64,000 nucleotides of DNA, from contig NZ_SDMQ01000007.1 in assembly GCF_004324755.1 (NCBI RefSeq), positions 62,001 through 126,000 on the forward strand. The letters are read 5' to 3'. The DNA is from Propioniciclava sinopodophylli (lineage in GTDB: Bacteria > Actinomycetota > Actinomycetes > Propionibacteriales > Propionibacteriaceae). Shown here one piece after another: positions 33,533-40,060 of this stretch. Each line of letters opens with the position of its first letter. Position 1 is the first letter of the stretch. Below the pieces are notes generated by a model. The model searched no databases, was not told where the DNA came from, and saw only the letters and a list, made by a program, of their open reading frames with translations. The position numbers and the translations under genes were made by a program.

Positions 33533-34578
33533 GTGCATCCCTTCACGAGCCCCTTGGTGGCCGGGTCGGCCAGCATCTCGAGGGAATTGATGGTGTCCTC
33601 CAGCGAGGCGACGCTCACCACGCGGACCGGAGAGGCGATGTCGGCCAGGTCGCCACAGTTGGCGGCGGGCACGAAGAAGACATCCGCCCCGTCGCGCTCG
33701 GCACCGGCCAGCTTCTCGCGGACGCCGCTGACGCGCGTCACGACGCCGGAGCCGTCGATGGCGCCCGTGCCGGCCACGGTTCGGCCGCCGGTCAGGTCGC
33801 CGGGCGTGATCTTGTCGAACACGGCCAACGCCATCATCAGGCCGGCGTGGGTGCCGCCCAGGGAGGGGTCGAGCGCGAGCTCGATGCGCGGCGCGTAGCT
33901 GTAGCCCATCACAAGGTTTCCGCCCCAGACGGGCAACAGGCCGTTCGTCTTGGAGGGCGCGGTGTCGATCTTGACCACGACGGGCTCCCGATCGCGCAGG
34001 ACGGTGAACTGCACCTCCTGGCCGGCGGCCCGGGCCTCGATGGCCGCGCGGGCGTCCGCCACGGTGGGCGTCGGCGTGTCGTCGATGGCCAGGACGAAGT
34101 CGCCCGGGAACAGCTTGCCGGCGGCCGGGCCGGTGCTGGAGACCGTCTGCACCATCGGGATCTGCTCGACCTCGATACCCGCGGCGCGCAGGGCCGCGGC
34201 CGCGGCGTCCGCCTGAGAGGACGCCATCAGTTGGGCGTCACGCGCGCGGATGTCGTCGGCCGAGGTGCGGGCCGGGTACACGTGCTCGCGCGGGTAGACG
34301 TCGCGGTCCGGGGCCCAGTGCGCGTACAGGACCTCGGGGAGGCTGACCGGCGCGTCCGCGCCCGTCATCGCGGCGGTCGTCACGAGGACGTGACCGCTGG
34401 ACTCGAAGGTTTCCAGGCCCTGCACCCGGACGACGGGGACGCCCTCGGGGGCGGCCAGCAGGTCGTGGGTGGGGCCCGGGGAGAGGGTGACGAAGCCGAC
34501 GGGCCACATGGCCACGATCGCGGCGGCGACCACGAACAGCAACGCGGACACCGCGGCCGTCCACGTCTGCTTGGTCAT
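33529..34578 (-). CDS. PDZ plus Lon-protease-like domain protein (YlbL type), active-site Ser replaced
   Basis: 349 residues. An N-terminal anchor (MTKQTWTAAVSALLFVVAAA) is followed by an extracytoplasmic region. A PDZ domain spans roughly 140-220 (KLFPGDFVLAIDDTPTPTVA). A Lon S16-like domain spans about 225-330 with TVAGTGAIDGSGVVTRVSGV and the dyad lysine in VREKLAGAERDGADVFF. The usual serine motif GPSAG reads GTHAG here (LGGTHAGLMMALA), so the nucleophile position is histidine and proteolysis is doubtful. A leaderless promoter (TAGGAT) precedes ATG 34578. Orthologue of Rv3194c by position. Confidence 0.85.
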   Translation of the reverse strand: MTKQTWTAAVSALLFVVAAAIVAMWPVGFVTLSPGPTHDLLAAPEGVPVVRVQGLETFESSGHVLVTTAAMTGADAPVSLPEVLYAHWAPDRDVYPREHVYPARTSADDIRARDAQLMASSQADAAAAALRAAGIEVEQIPMVQTVSSTGPAAGKLFPGDFVLAIDDTPTPTVADARAAIEARAAGQEVQFTVLRDREPVVVKIDTAPSKTNGLLPVWGGNLVMGYSYAPRIELALDPSLGGTHAGLMMALAVFDKITPGDLTGGRTVAGTGAIDGSGVVTRVSGVREKLAGAERDGADVFFVPAANCGDLADIASPVRVVSVASLEDTINSLEMLADPATKGLVKGCT

Positions 34579-34585
34579 GCGGGCG

Positions 34586-34591
34586 ATCCTA
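34586..34591 (-). promoter_or_regulatory. -10 box of the PDZ gene (leaderless)
   Basis: TAGGAT on the minus strand ends 7 nt before ATG 34578. The divergent metalloprotease-like gene begins 81 nt away, so both promoters share this gap. Confidence 0.5.
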
Positions 34592-34658
34592 CAGGGGGCC
34601 CCGGACGCCCCCTTGCCCGGATGCCCCACAATGGAGGTGCCGAAGAAGGGAGCGCCAG

Positions 34659-36026
34659 ATGGCAGCCGAGGACCAGCCCAACCCGATGGAGGAGTTCCTC
34701 CGCCAGTTCGGGATCCAGCCGGGACCGGACGGGACCTTCGACCTGGGCCAGCTCATGGGCCCCTTGCAGCAGGCGATGCAGCAGTTCAGCCGCCAGATGT
34801 CCGCCGCGGGCGCCGGTTCCGGCGACGGCCTCAACTGGAGGTTCGTGAAGGACATCGCGCGCAAGGTCACCGCCGCGGCCGGTCCCGACCCGAGCCCGTC
34901 GGCGTCCGACGCCGTCGCGATCCGCGACACCGTGGGCCTGGCCGACCTGTGGCTCGACCAGCACACCGCCTTCGACCGCACCAACGCACCCGCCGCGACG
35001 TGGAGTCGGGCCGAGTGGGTCGAGGGCACCATCGCGACCTGGGAGCAGCTGGCCGGCAGTGTGTCCACGTCGCTGGCCGGGGCGGTCGGTTCGCTGCTGC
35101 AGCGGGCCGAGCCGGAGGCCGCGCCGATGATGGCGATGATGGAGCCGATGATGAAGATGGCCGCGACCGGCATGCTGTCGGCGCAGGTCGGCCAGGGCAT
35201 CGGCCAGCTCGCCACCGACGTGGTGAGCGGATCCGACCTCGGCTTCCCGCTCACCGCCAAGCCGGTCACGGCGCTGCTGCCCACCAACATCGCCCACTTC
35301 GCCGAGGGCCTCGACACGCCCATCGCCGACGTCCGCCTGTACCTCGCCCTCCGCGAGGCCGCCCGCCAGCGCCTGTTCGCCAACGTGGCCTGGCTCGGCC
35401 CGCAGATGCTGGCCCTCATCGAGCACTACGCCCGCCACATCACCATCGACGCCAGCGCTTTCGAGGAGGCGATGGAGGCGCAGATGCAGGGCGGGCTGAC
35501 GCCCGAGCGCATGGAGGAGTTCGGCCAGCAGATGGCCGGCCGGCTGTTCCAGCCGACGCTGACCTCCGAGCAGGTGGAGATCCTCGGCCGCCTGGAGACC
35601 CTCGTGGCCAACGTCGAGGGCTGGGTCGACGACGTCGTCGCGCAGACGACCGCCACCCTCATGCCGCGAGCGGACGCCCTGCTCGAGACCGTGCGCCGCC
35701 GCCGCGCCTCGGCCGGCCCGTCGGAGACGGCCCTGAAGACGCTGCTGAACCTCGAGCTGCGCCCCCGCCGCGTCCGCGACGCGGCCAACGTGTGGGCGGC
35801 CGTCCGCAGCGCCAAGGGTGTCGAGGGTCGGGACGCCGTGTGGGCGCACCCCGACCTCGTGCCGACCGGCGCCGACCTGGACGACCCGCTGGGCTTCGCC
35901 GAGCACGGCCACGTGGGCGGATCCGCGGCGCCGGAGATGGACGACCTCGACGCGATGCTGGCCCGGCTCATCGAGCAGGAGCGCGGCTCCGACGGGGACG
36001 CGCCCCGCGAGGACGGGGAGGGCTGA
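34659..36026 (+). CDS. DUF2342 (zinicin-like) metallohydrolase-family protein
   Basis: 455-residue soluble protein of the DUF2342 family (Rv3195 in the syntenic mycobacterial locus). A Met/Gln-rich N-terminal region (LMGPLQQAMQQFSRQ) precedes the helical core. The region expected to hold the metal site reads YLALREAARQRLFANVAWLG. I see no HExxH and expected E-A-A-H rather than E-A-A-R, so zinc binding may be altered. Highly charged C-terminal tail ending EDGEG. ATG 34659 follows GAAGGGAG. Divergent from the PDZ gene. Confidence 0.75.
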   Translation: MAAEDQPNPMEEFLRQFGIQPGPDGTFDLGQLMGPLQQAMQQFSRQMSAAGAGSGDGLNWRFVKDIARKVTAAAGPDPSPSASDAVAIRDTVGLADLWLDQHTAFDRTNAPAATWSRAEWVEGTIATWEQLAGSVSTSLAGAVGSLLQRAEPEAAPMMAMMEPMMKMAATGMLSAQVGQGIGQLATDVVSGSDLGFPLTAKPVTALLPTNIAHFAEGLDTPIADVRLYLALREAARQRLFANVAWLGPQMLALIEHYARHITIDASAFEEAMEAQMQGGLTPERMEEFGQQMAGRLFQPTLTSEQVEILGRLETLVANVEGWVDDVVAQTTATLMPRADALLETVRRRRASAGPSETALKTLLNLELRPRRVRDAANVWAAVRSAKGVEGRDAVWAHPDLVPTGADLDDPLGFAEHGHVGGSAAPEMDDLDAMLARLIEQERGSDGDAPREDGEG

Positions 36027-36032
36027 GCGCCC

Positions 36033-36560
36033 TCACTCCTGCGCGTGTCGGCCCGTGAAGTCGACACCCTCCAGGAAACCGCGCGCCCGCTGGGACTCGG
36101 CGTGCGCGTTGACGATGCCCCAGAAGCGGGCGCTGTGCTCGCGCTCGGCCAAGTGGGTCACCTCGTGCAGCAGCACGTAGTCGACCACCCAGTTCGGCAT
36201 GGTGCGGAGCCGCTCGCTGATGCGGATCTCCCCGGTCTGGATGGTGCACGACCCCCAGCGCGAGGCCATGTTGCCCACCCAGCGCACGCCTATTGCCGGC
36301 TCGGGGCCGTCGGTGTGGGACGCGACGTAGGTGCGGTACAGCTCGACGGCGCGGGCCGTGAGCTCGGAGTCGGCACGTGGCGGCCGCTGCCTGGCCTCCT
36401 TGGCCAGGAAGCGCTCGACCAGCCCCGGCACCATCTCGCGCCGCTGCCGGCCGCTCATGTGCTCGGGCACGACGACCACCAGGTCTCCGCCCTCGCGGAA
36501 CGCCGTCATCGTGCGCGTCCGCCGGGACGAGGACCGGATCACGTAGCTCTCCTGCGCCAT
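36033..36560 (-). CDS. YgjP/DUF45-type zinc metalloprotease
   Basis: 175 residues with the SprT/WLM-like DUF45 layout. The GNMASRWGSC block comes near residue 105. The catalytic HExxH follows as LLHEVTHLAEREHSARFWGI, with the downstream H providing the third ligand. No signal peptide. Members of this family sit in DNA-repair or restriction contexts in many bacteria, but no function is proven. ATG 36560 is supported by TAGGCT 7 nt upstream. Convergent with the DUF2342 gene, stops 7 nt apart. Confidence 0.85.
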   Translation of the reverse strand: MAQESYVIRSSSRRTRTMTAFREGGDLVVVVPEHMSGRQRREMVPGLVERFLAKEARQRPPRADSELTARAVELYRTYVASHTDGPEPAIGVRWVGNMASRWGSCTIQTGEIRISERLRTMPNWVVDYVLLHEVTHLAEREHSARFWGIVNAHAESQRARGFLEGVDFTGRHAQE

Positions 36561-36567
36561 GGGGACG

Positions 36568-36573
36568 AGCCTA
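36568..36573 (-). promoter_or_regulatory. -10 box of the DUF45 protease gene (leaderless)
   Basis: TAGGCT on the minus strand ends 7 nt before ATG 36560, with no Shine-Dalgarno. Confidence 0.5.
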
Positions 36574-36608
36574 GGACCGCCCACCGACAATCGGCACGGA
36601 TGCACCGT

Positions 36609-36637
36609 TTGACCCCCGCGCGGGTGCCCACTAGGTT
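36609..36637 (+). promoter_or_regulatory. Strong sigma-70-like promoter
   Basis: TTGACC (36609-36614), 17-nt spacer, TAGGTT (36632-36637). It is the only full -35/-10 pair this close to consensus that I noticed besides the initiator tRNA promoter. The start would be near 36644, and no coding start with a ribosome-binding site follows closely. Confidence 0.6.
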
Positions 36638-36643
36638 GTGCGC

Positions 36644-36710
36644 AGGACCCCCGGATGGGGTCGGATGTCCGCAGGGGAAGGCAGACGTCCGACACACCGG
36701 GGGTCTTGCC
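36644..36710 (+). ncRNA. Candidate structured small RNA or leader
   Basis: Directly after the promoter at 36609-36637 the transcript folds on itself. The outer stem GACCCCCGG (36646-36654) pairs with CCGGGGGTC (36697-36705). The inner 10-bp stem GTCGGATGTC (36660-36669) pairs with GACGTCCGAC (36684-36693) with one G-U. The apical loop is CGCAGGGGAAGGCA, purine-rich. It ends in TCTTGCCTTG. A second -10 (TATGCT) for the next gene comes 40 nt later, so this may be an independent RNA. I cannot match it to a known family. It lacks the C-rich loops of 6C RNA and the conserved tip of SRP RNA. Confidence 0.45.
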
Positions 36711-36744
36711 TTGTCGCCAACCGCGACGCGCGGCGTTCCTGCCC

Positions 36745-36750
36745 TATGCT
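36745..36750 (+). promoter_or_regulatory. -10 box of the zinc-ribbon gene
   Basis: TATGCT, about 60 nt before GTG 36810. The predicted leader contains the CAGGAGGAAA ribosome-binding site. Confidence 0.45.
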
Positions 36751-36809
36751 GGACGGGTCAGTCCCAGCGGGCGAGTCCGGTGGGGAACCGAACAGCCAGG
36801 AGGAAACCC

Positions 36810-36971
36810 GTGTCGAATGACACCTACAGCGGCAAGTTCTACTGCGTGAAGTGCAAGGACCACCGCGAGGCCGAAGGCGCCGTCTCGGTGAACGAGAAGG
36901 GCACCCGCATCGCCAAGGCCAAGTGCCCCGAATGCGGCACCAACCTCACCCGCTTCCTGCCGAAGGCCTGA
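36810..36971 (+). CDS. DUF5679 zinc-ribbon protein
   Basis: 53 residues with two CxxC knuckles: CVKCKDH at about 12-18 and CPECGTNLTRF at about 40-50, separated by a basic, beta-rich section (EAEGAVSVNEKGTRIAKAK). This is the DUF5679 pattern, small predicted zinc ribbons common in actinobacteria with no known function. GTG 36810 is preceded by an excellent Shine-Dalgarno (CAGGAGGAAA). A hairpin terminator 23 nt after the stop makes it monocistronic. Confidence 0.82.
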   Translation: MSNDTYSGKFYCVKCKDHREAEGAVSVNEKGTRIAKAKCPECGTNLTRFLPKA

Positions 36972-36993
36972 CCCGAGGCACAGGAAACAGACC

Positions 36994-37027
36994 CGCGAGG
37001 GGCACCGGTTCTCCGGTGCCCCTCGCG
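36994..37027 (+). terminator. Terminator after the zinc-ribbon gene
   Basis: Perfect 15-bp stem (arm CGCGAGGGGCACCGG), loop TTCT, in the gap after the stop codon at 36971. No U-tract. Confidence 0.75.
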
Positions 37028-37133
37028 CCGTCTCGGGGCGTCGTCCCACCCGCGCGGCAGGAGGTGTTGTCCGGTTGTTGTCCGTCGTCCGGGCACCGCG
37101 TGTCGGGCAGCCGCGGCGGGCAGGGTGGGGCGC

Positions 37134-37931
37134 ATGTCCACCCCCATGTTCTCGCTGGCCCGTCCCCTCAGCGTCCTCGTCCGCCCCGACAACGCCCTGC
37201 AGCTCGGCCTCGACGCCGAGGGCGGGCTGGTGTTCCCCGACGTCCCGCCGGGCGCGGACGCCGCGGTCCGCGCGTTGCGCCAGCCCCGCACGCTGCTCGA
37301 GGTGAGCCGCCTGGTGCCGGCGCTCCCCCGCGGCTGGCTGGACGGGCTGGTCGAGACCCTTCTGGACGCGGGCGCCCTGCGCCGGGTGGAGGCGGCAACG
37401 GCGCCCGCGGTCCTGGTGCTGGGCGGCGGCCCGCTCAGCGACCAGGCGGCCCGCCTGCTGGCCGCCGAGGGCTGGGCCGTGCGCGACGGCGTCTCCGGTG
37501 CGGTGGGGGGCGACGTGCCGGTGCTGGTCTGCGCGGCCACCGCGGAGCCCGACCGTGTGCTCACGCGCGACCTCACGGCATCCGGCCAGGCCCACCTCGT
37601 CGTGCGCGCCGAGCCGGAGCGGGCGGTCGTCGGGCCGTTCGTCGTCCCGGGGCGGGCGGCCTGCGTGGGGTGCACCGACCTGGTCCGACGCGACCTGGAC
37701 GCCGGGTTTCCGCACCTGCTCGCTCAGCTCTGCCGCTCCGAACACACGCCTGCGCCCCGGCAGGCGGCATGGGCCGCGGCCGTGGCGTCCGCCCAGCTGG
37801 AGGCGTGGCGCGCCGGCCGCACCCCCGAGGCGCTGGGCGCGACCCTGGAGCTGGACGCCCACACCGGCGGCTACGGCGTCCGGGCGTGGCCGCGCCACCC
37901 GGACTGCGGCTGCGCGATGGCGTGGGGATAG
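37134..37931 (+). CDS. ThiF/TOMM-cyclodehydratase-like protein
   Basis: 265 residues. The N-terminal 85 residues resemble a leader-binding winged-helix (RiPP recognition-like) region (LSVLVRPDNALQLGLDAEGG). A Rossmann-like section follows (AVLVLGGGPLSDQAARLLAA). The segment PGRAACVGCTDLVRRDLDAG then carries the C-x2-C typical of cyclodehydratase/ThiF partner domains, and a C-terminal DCGC ends the protein. No adenylation arginine/aspartate set is evident. In mycobacteria a related gene (Rv3196) stands beside uvrD2 in the same way. No precursor peptide or dehydrogenase is visible, so it is probably not a bacteriocin enzyme. Start ATG 37134. Confidence 0.6.
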   Translation: MSTPMFSLARPLSVLVRPDNALQLGLDAEGGLVFPDVPPGADAAVRALRQPRTLLEVSRLVPALPRGWLDGLVETLLDAGALRRVEAATAPAVLVLGGGPLSDQAARLLAAEGWAVRDGVSGAVGGDVPVLVCAATAEPDRVLTRDLTASGQAHLVVRAEPERAVVGPFVVPGRAACVGCTDLVRRDLDAGFPHLLAQLCRSEHTPAPRQAAWAAAVASAQLEAWRAGRTPEALGATLELDAHTGGYGVRAWPRHPDCGCAMAWG

Positions 37932-37932
37932 C

Positions 37933-39987
37933 TCAGCCGTGGGCGGCCAGCACGTCGAGGACGGCCTGGCCGTACCGCTCCAGCTTGGTGCGGCCGACGC
38001 CGCTGATGCCGGACAGCTCGGAGAGCGACCCGGGCCTCTGCTCGGCGATGGCCATCAGCGTCGCGTCGGTGAAGATCACGAAGGCCGGCATGGACGCCTC
38101 GTCGGCCTGCGCCTTGCGCCAAGCGCGCAGCGCCTCCCAGGTGGCCTCGTCGTAGGCGGAGGGGCAGTCCGCGTGCCGCTTCAGCTTGCGCTCCGCGCCA
38201 CTGGTCAGCCCGCGGCCGCAGACGCGGCAGGAGGCGGCCAGCGCGCTCCCCCGGCCCTGCCGCCGCCGACCGGACGCCGCGGGCGCGGCCTGCCGGGGGG
38301 CGACGATCCCGTCGAGGAACCGGCTCGGGCTGCGTCGCTGCCCACCGCCGTTGCGGGTGACCGACCACGACAGGCGCAGGTGCTCGCGCGCCCGCGTCAC
38401 GCCGACGTAGAAGAGGCGACGCTCCTCGGCCACGGCCTCGGGGGCGGTGGCCAGGACGAACGGGAGGCTGCCCTCGTGGACGCCGATGATGGCCACGGCG
38501 TCCCACTCCAGGCCCTTGGCGGCGTGCAGCGTCGACAGGGTGACCCCCTGCCCCGTCGGCGCGTGCTGGGCGCGCGACCGGTGCTCGAACTCGGCGACGA
38601 GGGCGGCCACGTCGGCGTCCGGGTGGCTGCGGACGAACTCGGCGCCGACCCCCGCCAGCGCCGACCAGGACTCCCACCGCTCGCGGGCCGTGCCCTGCCC
38701 GGCGGGCGGCTCGGTGGTGAAGCCCAGACCCGCCAGCGCGCCACCCAGGACGGCGTCGGGCGCCTCGTCGGGCGTGGCCTTGGCGGCACCCCCCAGCGCA
38801 CGCAGGGCGGCCCGCACCTCGGCGCGCTCGAAGAACCCCTCGCTCCCCCGGGTCGAGAACGGGATGCCGGCGTCGGCCAGCGCCGCCTCCAGGGCGGGCG
38901 ACTGGGCGTGGATGCGGTACAGCACCGCCATCTCCGACCACGGCGTCCCCGCGCGGTGGCGCTCGGCCAGCCAGTCGGCCACGCCGGCGGCCTCCGCGGA
39001 CTCGCTGGGCGAGCCGACATAGGTCGGCTCGGGGCCGTCCGGCCGCTGAGCGCGCAGCTCCACGCCGGGGCCGTTCCCCTTCATCACCTGGTTCGCCAGG
39101 GCCACCACCTGCGGGGTGGAGCGGTAGTCGCGGACGAGCTGGACGACCGTGGCCGCCGGGTGGCGGCGGGTGAAGCCGGTCAGGAAGCCCGCCTGGGCGC
39201 CGGCGAAGGAGTGGATGGTCTGGGCCGGGTCGCCCACGACGCAGATCTCCTCCGAGTCGCCGCGCCACAGGTCGAGCAGCGCCTGCTGGAGCGGGCTGAC
39301 GTCCTGGTACTCGTCGACCACGAAGTGGCGGTAGGTGCGGCGCACCTCGCCGGCCACGTCGGCGTCCTCGGCGAGCAGGCCTGCGGTGCACAGCAGGATG
39401 TCGTCGAAGTCGATGACGCCGCGGGCCGCCTTGACCGCCTCGTAGTGGGCCAGCACGCGCCCGACCTGGTCGGGGGCCAGGCTGTTCACCTCCCGGCCTC
39501 GGCGGGCCGACAGGGCGGCGTACTCGCCGGGCGCGACGTTGCTGACCTTGGCCCAGCTGATCTCGCCGGCGACGTCGCGCAGCATGCCTGTGTCGGGCAC
39601 GAGGCGCTCGCGGCGCAGGGCGTCCGCCACCAGACCGAGGCGGTTGTCGGCCACCGGCGGCAGGTCACTGCCGTAGGCGCGCGGCCAGAAGTACTGGGCC
39701 TGGCGCAGCGCCGCGGAGTGGAACGTGCGCGCCTGCACGCGGTGGACGCCGAGGGTGCGCAGCCGCTGCCGCAGCTCGCCGGCGGCCCGGGTGGTGAAGG
39801 TGAGGGCCAGGACGGCCGTCGGGTCGAAGGCGCCGGTCGCGACGCCGTAGGCGATCCGGTGCGTCATGGCGCGCGTCTTGCCGGTGCCCGCCCCGGCCAG
39901 GACGACCACAGGCCCTTCCAGCGCCTGCGCGGCACGGCGCTGCTCCGGGTCCAGCCCGGAGAGGATCTGATCGGCGTCGGCGGTCAC
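37933..39987 (-). CDS. uvrD2: ATP-dependent DNA helicase UvrD2
   Basis: 684-residue SF1A 3'-to-5' helicase. Walker A is AGAGTGKTR near residue 30, motif II is VDEYQDVSPLQQ and motif III is VVGDPAQTIHSFAGA. Motifs V-VI lie in LSTLHAAKGLEWDAV and YVGVTRAREHLRLS. After the motor, a Cys-rich linker (SCRVCG...HADC) leads to a C-terminal HRDC domain (about 610-684), the arrangement of mycobacterial UvrD2 (Rv3198c). GTG 39987 has no ribosome-binding site but TACAGT 8 nt upstream. It diverges from recC across a 73-nt gap. Confidence 0.92.
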   Translation of the reverse strand: MTADADQILSGLDPEQRRAAQALEGPVVVLAGAGTGKTRAMTHRIAYGVATGAFDPTAVLALTFTTRAAGELRQRLRTLGVHRVQARTFHSAALRQAQYFWPRAYGSDLPPVADNRLGLVADALRRERLVPDTGMLRDVAGEISWAKVSNVAPGEYAALSARRGREVNSLAPDQVGRVLAHYEAVKAARGVIDFDDILLCTAGLLAEDADVAGEVRRTYRHFVVDEYQDVSPLQQALLDLWRGDSEEICVVGDPAQTIHSFAGAQAGFLTGFTRRHPAATVVQLVRDYRSTPQVVALANQVMKGNGPGVELRAQRPDGPEPTYVGSPSESAEAAGVADWLAERHRAGTPWSEMAVLYRIHAQSPALEAALADAGIPFSTRGSEGFFERAEVRAALRALGGAAKATPDEAPDAVLGGALAGLGFTTEPPAGQGTARERWESWSALAGVGAEFVRSHPDADVAALVAEFEHRSRAQHAPTGQGVTLSTLHAAKGLEWDAVAIIGVHEGSLPFVLATAPEAVAEERRLFYVGVTRAREHLRLSWSVTRNGGGQRRSPSRFLDGIVAPRQAAPAASGRRRQGRGSALAASCRVCGRGLTSGAERKLKRHADCPSAYDEATWEALRAWRKAQADEASMPAFVIFTDATLMAIAEQRPGSLSELSGISGVGRTKLERYGQAVLDVLAAHG

Positions 39988-39995
39988 ATCGAGAC

Positions 39996-40001
39996 ACTGT
40001 A
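39996..40001 (-). promoter_or_regulatory. -10 box of uvrD2 (leaderless)
   Basis: TACAGT on the minus strand ends 8 nt before GTG 39987. Only 45 bp separate it from the divergent recC -10, so the -35 regions overlap. Confidence 0.45.
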
Positions 40002-40046
40002 GGCGTCCGCACCGACAGTGCCGCGGAAAGTGTCGGCGGCCCCCTC

Positions 40047-40052
40047 TAGGGT
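40047..40052 (+). promoter_or_regulatory. -10 box of recC (leaderless)
   Basis: TAGGGT ends 8 nt before ATG 40061, the same hexamer and similar spacing as at hisN. Confidence 0.5.
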
Positions 40053-40060
40053 GAGTCCCG

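Noticed and set aside
36646-36705. 6C RNA or SRP 4.5S RNA
   Set aside because: There are no two C-rich hairpin loops as in 6C RNA, and the apical loop lacks the conserved SRP tip; only a generic structured RNA can be claimed.
36750-36810. Cobalamin- or SAM-type riboswitch before the DUF5679 gene
   Set aside because: GGTGGGGAACCGAA superficially recalls riboswitch boxes, but neither the required helices nor a relevant downstream gene is present.
36655-36849. A 64-codon ORF starting with ATG inside the candidate RNA
   Set aside because: No ribosome-binding site, it overlaps the zinc-ribbon gene out of frame and has no recognisable composition or family.
37134-37931. RiPP/bacteriocin biosynthetic cluster
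   Set aside because: Only one cyclodehydratase-like protein is present and its neighbours are housekeeping repair genes.
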